A stretch of DNA of 8,128 nucleotides from Oscillospiraceae bacterium (GTDB taxonomy: Bacteria; Bacillota; Clostridia; Oscillospirales; Ruminococcaceae): the NCBI GenBank assembly GCA_017394475.1, contig JAFPYQ010000458.1, forward strand, positions 1 through 8,128, read 5' to 3'. Shown here piece after piece: positions 1 to 5,239 of the stretch. Positions within the stretch are counted from its first letter, which is position 1; every line of letters begins with the position of its first letter. Below the pieces are notes generated by a model that saw only the letters and a list, made by a program, of their open reading frames with translations, was not told the origin of the DNA and made no database searches. Position numbers and translations under genes: made by a program.

Positions 1-1
1 A

Positions 2-115
2 AAGAATAGACTGCTATCTCTCGACGGATTTACGGACAGCGAGGGGAATCCTCTGGACTTTATCACTGATGAAGCGGTGGACATTGCAGAAACCGTTGTC
101 AATGCGGTCATTTAA
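2..115 (+). CDS. C-terminal 37 codons of an unrecognised protein, cut by the window edge
   Basis: An open frame runs from the window edge to a TAA at 113-115 and gives 37 residues ending in TDEAVDIAETVVNAVI. It has no internal stop, and its codon choice resembles the neighbouring genes. I do not recognise a family: the visible end is an acidic stretch followed by a short amphipathic helix-like tail, with no membrane segment or metal-binding motif. The start and most of the protein lie outside the window. The gene converges on the PHP phosphatase gene, with a repeat-rich intergenic stretch between them. The frame could be accidental because it is short, but its position just before a gene-free region makes a true gene end more likely. 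Confidence 0.5.
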   Translation, partial: KNRLLSLDGFTDSEGNPLDFITDEAVDIAETVVNAVI

Positions 116-352
116 CCGCCGACATATAAACAAGTCTTTATATTCGCTTTGATTTGTTTTATAGTGCGGGTCTGAGGCTTCTGTCGGTGTCTTTTTGCGG
201 TTCTTTTCTTTGGCTTGTTGTCTGCTTTTTGGACTTGGGCTGATGGTTTGTGCTGCGGCGGAACTTAGTTCCGCATGAGAGGGCGCTGCCCCGGATGCTT
301 GAGAAGCATCCAAACTCCCCGCAAGGGGCTCCACCCCTTGACCTCATACTTT
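116..352. repeat. Gene-free stretch with a cluster of perfect short hairpins; likely interspersed intergenic repeat
   Basis: This stretch between two convergent genes holds no credible coding sequence. Bases 116-257 are T-rich on the + strand; one weak long-range pairing (118-124 with 182-188) precedes a T-run and might end the left gene. Bases 258-340 hold consecutive inverted repeats: 258-264 with 268-274 (7 bp, 3-nt loop), 281-284 with 288-291 (4 bp), 293-300 with 304-311 (8 bp, 3-nt loop), and 322-328 with 334-340 (7 bp, 5-nt loop). Bases 317-320 could instead pair with 325-328. The last hairpin, followed by TTTTT at 350-354 on the + strand, may act as a weak terminator. Serial GC-rich hairpins of this type are typical of dispersed intergenic repeats in Ruminococcus-like genomes. 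That it is a repeat family is inferred, because only one copy is visible here. Confidence 0.6.
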
Positions 353-1147
353 TTACAGCGGGTACATACAGGGCTTTCTGTTCCGGAACACAGCGTAGTA
401 ACGGAAGCCTATGCTTTTGAGTATATCCCCCACCTTATCGAACTCATACCCGAGAGTATCGGGGGAATGGGCATCTGAACCCAGGGTGATGAACTCACCG
501 CCCAGTTCTTTGTATCTCCTCAGCACATCGAAGGATGGATTGGGGTCCGAAAGGCCTCTTGACATACCGCCGGTGTTGCATTCCAGGGCTTTTCCGCAGT
601 CTATCACTTTTTTCAGTATCGGGTCTATGGAATCCGCATATTCGCGGTATGAATAGGTGAGCCCGTAGGGACCGCCGTATCTTGCGATATAGTCGAGGTG
701 CCCCAAAGTATCGAAGTGCCTGTGCAGTTCAAGGCATTCAAGGACGGTGTCAAAATATGTCCTGTAAGAGGATGCGCTGAATTTCAGGAAATATTCGGGA
801 TAATACGGGTCAAGCCCCGCTATGAAATGGACGGAACCTATTATCTGGTCGAAGCTGTCATTTTCGCTCACTTCCCTGAGGTGGTCGGGGATATCGGTCT
901 TGAGCCCCAGCTCTATGCCCGTGAGTATCTCGATCCTGCCGCTGTACTGCTCTCTGAGTGAGCGCATCTCTGCGATGTATTCGGGTATTTTCAGCTCAAA
1001 GTCGATATCCGACACCACATCGTGGTCATCGTGGTCGGTAAAGCACATGGTCTCCATTCCCAGGGCTATGGCCTTTTCTATCTGTTCCGGGGGCGGGGTC
1101 TCACTGTCGCCCGAAAAGTATGAATGAAGGTGTGTGTCGCTGTACAT
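353..1147 (-). CDS. PHP-domain phosphoesterase, histidinol-phosphatase (HisJ/HisK) type
   Basis: The 264-residue protein belongs to the PHP superfamily, whose HisJ-type members hydrolyse L-histidinol phosphate to histidinol in histidine synthesis, in the cytosol, using a metal cluster. The metal ligands are visible in order: DTHLH (D4, H6, H8), FTDHD (D38, H39), GIELG (E79), GSVHF (H107), GHLDY (H150, D152) and GSDAH (D225, H227). The length matches the HisJ family (about 260-280). The ATG at 1145-1147 is supported by AAAGGAG six nucleotides upstream. It follows thiT on the same strand, with an intrinsic terminator between them and no visible promoter, so it is probably read through from the thiT transcript. 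No other histidine gene is nearby, so the substrate is uncertain; another phosphate ester is possible. The fold and metal site are secure, the specific reaction less so. Confidence 0.85.
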   Translation of the reverse strand: MYSDTHLHSYFSGDSETPPPEQIEKAIALGMETMCFTDHDDHDVVSDIDFELKIPEYIAEMRSLREQYSGRIEILTGIELGLKTDIPDHLREVSENDSFDQIIGSVHFIAGLDPYYPEYFLKFSASSYRTYFDTVLECLELHRHFDTLGHLDYIARYGGPYGLTYSYREYADSIDPILKKVIDCGKALECNTGGMSRGLSDPNPSFDVLRRYKELGGEFITLGSDAHSPDTLGYEFDKVGDILKSIGFRYYAVFRNRKPCMYPL

Positions 1148-1177
1148 GGTGAGCTCCTTTCAAGGTACGGAGAGGTA

Positions 1178-1208
1178 TTTAAAAAGCCGGACTCACAGGG
1201 AGCCCGGC
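1178..1208 (-). terminator. Intrinsic terminator after thiT
   Basis: On the minus strand, a 9-bp stem (1200-1208 with 1186-1194, one G-U wobble, 5-nt loop) starts 6 nt after the thiT stop codon and is followed by TTTTTAAA. On the + strand the same stem contains an A-C mismatch, so it fits minus-strand transcripts better. The PHP gene start lies only 30 nt further on. Confidence 0.85.
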
Positions 1209-1214
1209 ATAGTA

Positions 1215-1832
1215 TCACGCCTGTGCTGCATCGGCAGTCTTGGGGGTGAGAAGCAGCTTGTTGGTCTGAGGTGCAGCTAAGAGCACAGCGGTGACCAGAA
1301 CGGTGAACAGTATCTCGGGCAGCATGAATGCACCGTTATATACTGCGGAATAGATGAACTTGTTGGATGCGATAAAATCCAGTTCATCCCAGATCTTGCC
1401 GGTGGAGGCAAATATCACAACGCCGCTTATGAAGTGGGAGAGGTAGCGCAGCCCCAGAGCCAGGACGATGCCTGCCAGGCAGCCTGTCTTGCCCTTATCC
1501 CTGAATATCCCTGCCAGGCCGATAACGCTGAATGCTATGATATAGTCGAAGAGTATGCAGCCGATGAGCATAAGAGGAGTAAGTCCCCAGCCCAGGAGCC
1601 CTTCCTTGATGATGCCCTCCCCAAGCTGATAGAATGAGAACAGCGATGAAAGCATCACGCCGTTCTTTACTCCGTGCCTGATGCTGAAAAGGCATATAGG
1701 CAGCATGGATACGATGGTGATGGAGCCGCCGAAGGGCAGTATCCTCTGGAATGGAGTGAGCATGCTCAGTGCTGCGGCTATGGCGAGCATCAGCGCGCCT
1801 TCAACTAAAATTGCGGTCTTCTGGTTTTTCAT
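1215..1832 (-). CDS. thiT: Thiamine-specific ECF transporter S component (ThiT/YuaJ family)
   Basis: The 205-residue integral membrane protein is the substrate-binding S component of a group II energy-coupling-factor transporter. It captures thiamine outside the cell and pairs with a shared EcfA-A'-T module, which is not encoded here. About six hydrophobic segments span residues 8-186. ThiT signatures are visible: DYIIAFSVIGLAGIF at 96-110, RYLSHFISG at 129-137 (H133), and YNGAFMLPE at 165-173 (N166, E173), which in the family line the thiamine pocket. A TPP riboswitch directly upstream supports the substrate independently. An in-frame ATG at 1839-1841 would add three residues, but it overlaps the Shine-Dalgarno site. 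The ATG at 1830-1832 has AAAGGA at an 8-nt spacing, so I chose it. The protein is slightly longer than typical ThiT because of a polar C-terminal tail. Confidence 0.92.
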   Translation of the reverse strand: MKNQKTAILVEGALMLAIAAALSMLTPFQRILPFGGSITIVSMLPICLFSIRHGVKNGVMLSSLFSFYQLGEGIIKEGLLGWGLTPLMLIGCILFDYIIAFSVIGLAGIFRDKGKTGCLAGIVLALGLRYLSHFISGVVIFASTGKIWDELDFIASNKFIYSAVYNGAFMLPEILFTVLVTAVLLAAPQTNKLLLTPKTADAAQA

Positions 1833-1839
1833 AAAAAAC

Positions 1840-1865
1840 ATCCTTTCCGTTTTACAGGATAAGGA
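1840..1865 (-). promoter_or_regulatory. thiT ribosome-binding site with upstream anti-SD sequence
   Basis: In the minus-strand transcript the Shine-Dalgarno core AGGAU (1844-1840) can pair with AUCCU (1860-1856) across an 11-nt loop. The adjacent UCCUU (1865-1861) offers a second, overlapping pairing with AAGGA. Either hairpin would hide the ribosome-binding site of thiT. This suggests that the riboswitch acts on translation initiation. The pairing is seen in the sequence; its role is inferred. Confidence 0.5.
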
Positions 1866-1873
1866 CGCAAGGC

Positions 1874-1895
1874 GATAATGGCGGTACAGACCGCC
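1874..1895 (-). promoter_or_regulatory. Candidate expression platform of the TPP riboswitch
   Basis: Just downstream of the aptamer in the minus-strand RNA is a perfect 6-bp hairpin (1895-1890 with 1885-1880, loop CUGU). It lacks a following U-run, so it is not a normal terminator. The next seven bases, CAUUAUC (1880-1874), are exactly complementary to the conserved aptamer segment GAUAAUG (1917-1911). They could compete with aptamer folding and so form the ligand-free structure. Confidence 0.5.
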
Positions 1896-1899
1896 TTTT

Positions 1900-1978
1900 C
1901 CCTACGTCGGCATTATCCGAATCAGGTCATAGGGTCGGAGCTTAAACTCCCTCTCAGCACGGCACACCGGCTCCCCGC
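1900..1978 (-). promoter_or_regulatory. TPP riboswitch aptamer (THI element) controlling thiT
   Basis: The minus strand carries the conserved blocks of the thiamine pyrophosphate riboswitch in the right order: a GGGG segment at the 5' side (1976-1973), CTGAGAG (1957-1951), ACCTGAT (1927-1921), GGATAATGCC (1918-1909) and the closing GTAGGGA near 1905-1899. CTGAGAG and GGATAATGCC belong to the pyrimidine- and pyrophosphate-sensing arms. TPP binding normally lowers expression of the downstream thiamine gene. The element sits between a strong promoter and thiT, as expected. Confidence 0.96.
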
Positions 1979-1983
1979 AGAAT

Positions 1984-2012
1984 ATATTATCACTTTTGTA
2001 TCGCTTTGTCAA
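1984..2012 (-). promoter_or_regulatory. Sigma-A promoter of the thiT transcript
   Basis: On the minus strand a perfect -35 TTGACA (2012-2007) and a -10 TAATAT (1989-1984, 4 of 6 consensus bases) are separated by exactly 17 nt. Transcription would start a few bases upstream of the riboswitch aptamer, which fits its role. Confidence 0.85.
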
Positions 2013-2070
2013 GGGAAAACAGCGCAAAACAGCACATTAACCACTCCGACAAAAAGAAATCGGCAAATTA

Positions 2071-2094
2071 TGGTTATTTATGGCAAAATAACCA
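2071..2094. promoter_or_regulatory. Operator-like 9-bp inverted repeat abutting the secD -35 box
   Basis: TGGTTATTT (2071-2079) and AAATAACCA (2086-2094) form a perfect 9-bp inverted repeat with a 6-nt spacer, ending directly before the -35 hexamer. In addition, GGCAAA occurs at 2062-2067 and again at 2082-2087, 20 bp apart, which is about two helical turns. Position and symmetry suggest a dimeric regulator site. No regulator gene is visible in the window. Confidence 0.5.
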
Positions 2095-2124
2095 TTGACA
2101 AACAGTGTATACAGGTGATATAAT
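2095..2124 (+). promoter_or_regulatory. Sigma-A promoter of secD-secF
   Basis: A perfect -35 TTGACA (2095-2100) and a perfect -10 TATAAT (2119-2124) are separated by 18 nt. Transcription is expected to start near 2131, giving a leader of roughly 80 nt before secD. Confidence 0.9.
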
Positions 2125-2163
2125 AGAATGTACTTTTGTATTGTGAGAAACTATACATACATA

Positions 2164-2179
2164 AGCGGCGCATGCCGCT
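2164..2179 (+). other. Small hairpin in the secD leader
   Basis: AGCGGC pairs perfectly with GCCGCT around a GCAT loop in the untranslated leader. There is no T-run, so it is not a terminator. It might stabilise the mRNA 5' end. It ends about 18 nt before the Shine-Dalgarno site and leaves that site accessible. Confidence 0.35.
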
Positions 2180-2212
2180 CGGATCATCAGTTCAAATGGA
2201 GGGGATCTCTGA

Positions 2213-3646
2213 GTGAAGAGGGTATCAAAGCCTGTCTTCTTTATAGTGTTTCTGCTCATAGCGGCGTTCGCATTATCCGTTGCCCTGGGCTTTAACTACT
2301 ATTACGGCGACAATGTGACTACAATAATAAAAGGCGCGGACGATATCCGTTTCGGTATCGACATCAAGGGCGGCGTGGATGTCACCTTTACCGCTCCTGA
2401 CGGCATAGATGCGACCAATGAGCAGCTCGATGCCGCAAAAGAGGTCATAGTTCAAAGAATGCTCAATCTGAACATAAACGACTATGAAACATACATCGAC
2501 TACAATGCCGACAGGATAATCGTACGTTTCCCCTGGAAAGAGGGCGAGACCGATTTTGACCCCGAGGCTGCTGTAAAGGAGCTGGGTGAGACTGCACAGC
2601 TCACTTTCAGAGAGGGCTCCGAGACCGACGGCACCGGTGCTCCCATGGGCGTCACCGCGAGCAATGTCATCCTCACCGGTGTGGATATCGCAGAGGCTTA
2701 TGCCACCTATCAGCGCGATAATGAGACAGGCGGTGAATGGGTAGTAGCTCTCAGGCTCAATGCCGAAGGCACACAGAAGTTCTCCGAGGCAACAGCAAGG
2801 CTCTACGAGCAGCAGGGCAGGATCTCCATCTGGATGGATGATGCCATGATCTCCGCTCCTTCCGTAAACGCTGTCATCACAGACGGAAGAGCGACCATCA
2901 CAGGCAGCTTTGACGCTGAGAGCTCCAAGAAGCTGGCAGACCAGATCAACTCCGGTGCCCTTCCTTTCAAACTGGTGACATCGAGCTTTTCGACCATCTC
3001 TCCCTCACTGGGTCTGGGTGCTCTTGAAGCTATGCTCATCGCAGGCGTTGTGGCATTTGCGGCTATCGCGATCTATATGATAATAGTGTATCGCCTCCCC
3101 GGCTTCATCGCAGTTATCTGCCTCATAGGTCAGGTAGCAGGCACACTTGCATTCGTATCGGGTTATTTCGGGTTCAGGGATTCCTCCATACTCACCATCC
3201 CCGGTATCGCAGGTATCATCCTTGCAGTTGGTATGGGCGTTGACGCGAACGTTATCACCGCAGAGAGAATAAAGGAGGAGCTTTCCGCAGGGAAGACCCT
3301 GGACGGTTCCCTTGTAAGCGGATATTCAAGAGCGTTCACCGCTATCCTTGACGGTAACGTGACCATGATACTCGTTGCTATCATCCTCATGGGCGCATTC
3401 GGTACCACCGACAGCGTATGGGCAAAGCTGCTGAGCTTCGCGTTTTTCATGTTCGGCCCCACCACAGCGGGTACTATCTATTCCTTCGGCTACACTCTCC
3501 TTACAGGTACTGCTCTGAACCTCTTCTTCGGCGTGTTCTGTGCAAGACTTATGACAATGTCGCTCTCAGGTTTCAAGTTCCTCCGCAACCCATGGCTCTA
3601 TGGCGCGACAACAGCTAAGAAGGCTGACAAGAAGGAGGGCGAGTAA
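2213..3646 (+). CDS. secD: Protein translocase subunit SecD
   Basis: The 477-residue RND-fold membrane protein works with SecF beside the SecYEG channel, using the proton or sodium gradient to help pull exported proteins across the membrane. TM1 covers residues 8-28. The family motif GIDIKGGVDVTF (48-59) opens the extracytoplasmic P1 region, which ends in an RISIWMDDAMISAP...GRATITG stretch (203-231). The C-terminal five-helix bundle starts near 265 and contains GMGVDANVITAERIKEE (340-356), the conserved SecD signature in TM4. A lysine-rich tail ends the protein. The length is short compared with E. coli SecD (about 615) but normal for Clostridia. The start is GTG at 2213, chosen because GGAGGGG (2198-2204) lies 8 nt upstream and TM1 follows at once. 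The gene is one nucleotide from the secF start and shares its operon. Confidence 0.96.
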   Translation: MKRVSKPVFFIVFLLIAAFALSVALGFNYYYGDNVTTIIKGADDIRFGIDIKGGVDVTFTAPDGIDATNEQLDAAKEVIVQRMLNLNINDYETYIDYNADRIIVRFPWKEGETDFDPEAAVKELGETAQLTFREGSETDGTGAPMGVTASNVILTGVDIAEAYATYQRDNETGGEWVVALRLNAEGTQKFSEATARLYEQQGRISIWMDDAMISAPSVNAVITDGRATITGSFDAESSKKLADQINSGALPFKLVTSSFSTISPSLGLGALEAMLIAGVVAFAAIAIYMIIVYRLPGFIAVICLIGQVAGTLAFVSGYFGFRDSSILTIPGIAGIILAVGMGVDANVITAERIKEELSAGKTLDGSLVSGYSRAFTAILDGNVTMILVAIILMGAFGTTDSVWAKLLSFAFFMFGPTTAGTIYSFGYTLLTGTALNLFFGVFCARLMTMSLSGFKFLRNPWLYGATTAKKADKKEGE

Positions 3647-3647
3647 G

Positions 3648-4595
3648 ATGAAGACTCCTGAGACAAAGTTCAATATCCCCGTTATGGAGAAAAAGAAGGT
3701 ATTCTTCATTATCTCCGCAGCGCTGGTCATATTCTCCATACTTTCCACATTCATTTTCGGCGCAAAGCTCGATATCCAGTTCAAGGGCGGTACTCTCATC
3801 ACCTACCTCTATGACGGCGAGATCAATACCGATCAGTTCAGGACCGATGTCATAGATGCACTGGGCGGCCTTGATGTAAAGATCACCACGGGTTCCGATT
3901 TCAACACCGGCAGGAACAACATCCGAGTTTCCCTTATCTCAAATGCAGGCCTTACTGCTGATAAGCAGATAGCCCTCACTGATGTACTTGAAGAAAAGTA
4001 TGCTGCAAACAACATCGTACTGCTTGAATCTACCGACGTTTCACCCTCAGCAGGTTCCGAGTTCTTCAAGAAATGCCTTGTGGCTGCGGCCCTTGCTTCC
4101 GTTGTGCTGATAATCTACATCGGCATAAGGTTCAAGAACATCGGCGGATGGATGGCAGGTATCTGTGCCATAATCGCGCTTTTCCATGATATCATCATCG
4201 TATACGGCACATTCGTTGTTTTGGGCATGGAGATAGATGCGAACTTCATGGCGGTAATACTCACCATTCTGGGTTACTCCGTAAACGACACCATCGTTAT
4301 CTACGACAGGATAAGAGAGAACAAGAGCCTTTACAAGAACAATCTTACCCTTTCACAGCTCACCGACCTCAGTACGAACCAGTCCTTCACTCGTTCTATA
4401 AACACATCGGTAACTACTATATTCGCAATGATCTGCGTTACCATAGTTGCTATGATGAGAGGCGTTGAGTCCATCATCTCCTTCTCCCTCCCCATGACCG
4501 TAGGTCTTATAGTGGGTACATATTCCTCACTGTTCCTTGCTGCTCCTCTGTGGGTAGTGCTCGAGGAAAAGAGAAGGGCTAAAAAGGGCGAATGA
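3648..4595 (+). CDS. secF: Protein translocase subunit SecF
   Basis: The 315-residue partner of SecD has the usual six-helix layout. TM1 is at 17-37, followed by LDIQFKGGTLITY (41-53), a short periplasmic-type domain, and VSPSAGSEFFKK (131-142) leading into TM2. TM3-TM5 contain the conserved IDANFMAVILTILGYSVNDTI and IVIYDRIREN segments (196-225), and NQSFTRSINTS (244-254) is the SecF loop before the next helix. The frame is open back to 3600, but the ATG at 3648-3650 is preceded by AGGAGGG inside the end of secD and fits the family N-terminus; the extra upstream residues are arginine-rich shadow sequence. One base separates it from the secD stop, implying translational coupling. SecDF is often fused in Firmicutes such as Bacillus; here the two remain separate. 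An intrinsic terminator follows. Confidence 0.96.
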   Translation: MKTPETKFNIPVMEKKKVFFIISAALVIFSILSTFIFGAKLDIQFKGGTLITYLYDGEINTDQFRTDVIDALGGLDVKITTGSDFNTGRNNIRVSLISNAGLTADKQIALTDVLEEKYAANNIVLLESTDVSPSAGSEFFKKCLVAAALASVVLIIYIGIRFKNIGGWMAGICAIIALFHDIIIVYGTFVVLGMEIDANFMAVILTILGYSVNDTIVIYDRIRENKSLYKNNLTLSQLTDLSTNQSFTRSINTSVTTIFAMICVTIVAMMRGVESIISFSLPMTVGLIVGTYSSLFLAAPLWVVLEEKRRAKKGE

Positions 4596-4601
4596 TCCTA
4601 C

Positions 4602-4633
4602 ATCGTCTCTCCGCACAGGGGAGACGATTTTTT
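4602..4633 (+). terminator. Intrinsic terminator after secF
   Basis: An 11-bp stem (4602-4612 with 4618-4628, one G-U wobble) with loop GCACA is followed at once by TTTTTT. It begins 6 nt after the secF stop codon. The ridA start lies only 21 nt beyond the T-run. Confidence 0.93.
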
Positions 4634-4654
4634 ATGACGGAAAGGAAGAAAACT

Positions 4655-5014
4655 ATGAATGAGATAAAACGTGTGGAAGTGGATGAATTCTGGGCGGATT
4701 CCACCATCATCGAAGCGGGGGACTTTGTGTTCGTGGGCTACTGCATGGGCAACGAGGGCAAAAGCATAGAGGAGCAGATAGACGGCGCATTCACCACCCT
4801 GGAGGAAAGGCTTGCAAAGGTGGGACTGGGTCTCGATTCGGTGGTGAAAATGGACTGCCTTTTCAAGGATATAAACGATCTCAACTACCTTGCAGATGTC
4901 ATCAGAAAGCGCTTTAACGGGAAATACCCCACAAGAAAGGCATTCACCTCCGACTTTATAAGAGAAGGAATACGCTTTCAGATAGATGCCATCGCTTATA
5001 AGCCGAAGAAATGA
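4655..5014 (+). CDS. RidA/YjgF/UK114-family protein
   Basis: The 119-residue protein has the length and fold pattern of the Rid family, small trimeric cytosolic proteins. RidA itself hydrolyses reactive enamine/imine intermediates released by PLP enzymes. Visible family features are the DSVVKMDCLFKDINDLNYL segment (61-79), YPTRKAF (91-97) and the closing FQIDAIAYK (108-116). R94 aligns with the catalytic Arg105 of E. coli RidA. At the position of E. coli Glu120 this protein has Q109, and the usual SG motif after the first strand reads GYCMGN (28-33), so it is probably a Rid subfamily member of uncertain activity. The ATG at 4655 has AAAGGAAG at about 8-nt spacing. An in-frame ATG at 4634 lies in the terminator tail and lacks a ribosome site. 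No promoter is seen between it and secF, and no PLP enzyme gene is adjacent. Confidence 0.85.
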   Translation: MNEIKRVEVDEFWADSTIIEAGDFVFVGYCMGNEGKSIEEQIDGAFTTLEERLAKVGLGLDSVVKMDCLFKDINDLNYLADVIRKRFNGKYPTRKAFTSDFIREGIRFQIDAIAYKPKK

Positions 5015-5073
5015 TCGGAACACCTGCCGTCTGTGTGATAGTCAAAATACACAAAAAATCAGTTTTTTTATGT

Positions 5074-5106
5074 AAAACTCCCCCGTTATCCATCGGGGGG
5101 AGTTTT
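5074..5106 (+). terminator. Intrinsic terminator after the ridA-family gene
   Basis: AAAACTCCCCC (5074-5084) pairs perfectly with GGGGGAGTTTT (5096-5106) over an 11-nt loop, and T-rich sequence follows. The A and T arms extend the stem, so it could act on both strands. Just upstream, AAAAAA TCAG TTTTTTT (5053-5069) forms a second small AT hairpin. Confidence 0.88.
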
Positions 5107-5123
5107 GTATTGTTGTTTGATGA

Positions 5124-5152
5124 TTGACATTCTTTAAATAATAGTGTATAAT
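5124..5152 (+). promoter_or_regulatory. Consensus sigma-A promoter of the rubrerythrin gene
   Basis: A perfect TTGACA (5124-5129), a 17-nt spacer and a perfect TATAAT (5147-5152) make a full-consensus promoter in AT-rich surroundings. Transcription should start near 5159, giving a leader of about 80 nt. Strong constitutive expression is expected unless a repressor acts here. Confidence 0.93.
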
Positions 5153-5171
5153 ATAGTAATCGGTATGGTGC

Positions 5172-5218
5172 GGATATCTGTGCATATCCCATAGCCGCTT
5201 ACAACACCCTTCGGGTGT
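5172..5218 (+). other. Structured leader of the rubrerythrin mRNA
   Basis: Two perfect hairpins lie in the untranslated leader: GGATAT (5172-5177) with ATATCC (5184-5189), and ACACCC (5204-5209) with GGGTGT (5213-5218) around a TTC loop. The Shine-Dalgarno site GGAGG at 5229-5233 is outside both. I do not recognise a known riboswitch. They may only protect the 5' end of an abundant mRNA. Confidence 0.4.
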
Positions 5219-5239
5219 ATCAGACAATGGAGGTGCAGT

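Noticed and set aside
14..347. Two minus-strand open frames and one + strand frame across the intergenic stretch at the left end
   Set aside because: They have low-complexity, basic or serine-rich translations, lack ribosome sites, and run through the hairpin cluster; they look like chance frames in a repeat.
3600..3647. Longer N-terminus for SecF starting at 3600
   Set aside because: The added residues are an arginine-rich translation of the secD 3' end in another frame, while the ATG at 3648 has AGGAGGG at proper spacing and the family N-terminus.
4592..4654. Longer N-terminus for the ridA-family protein (ATG at 4592 or 4634)
   Set aside because: Both upstream starts lie in the secF end or the terminator and lack a ribosome site; 4655 gives the standard family length.
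4598..5023. Long minus-strand frame opposite the ridA-family gene
   Set aside because: It is antisense shadow; the + strand frame has clear family motifs and a ribosome site.
5141..5158. Possible PerR-like operator overlapping the rubrerythrin -10
   Set aside because: The left half resembles the TTATAAT half-site, mainly because of the -10 hexamer, but the right half does not match, so it is not supported.
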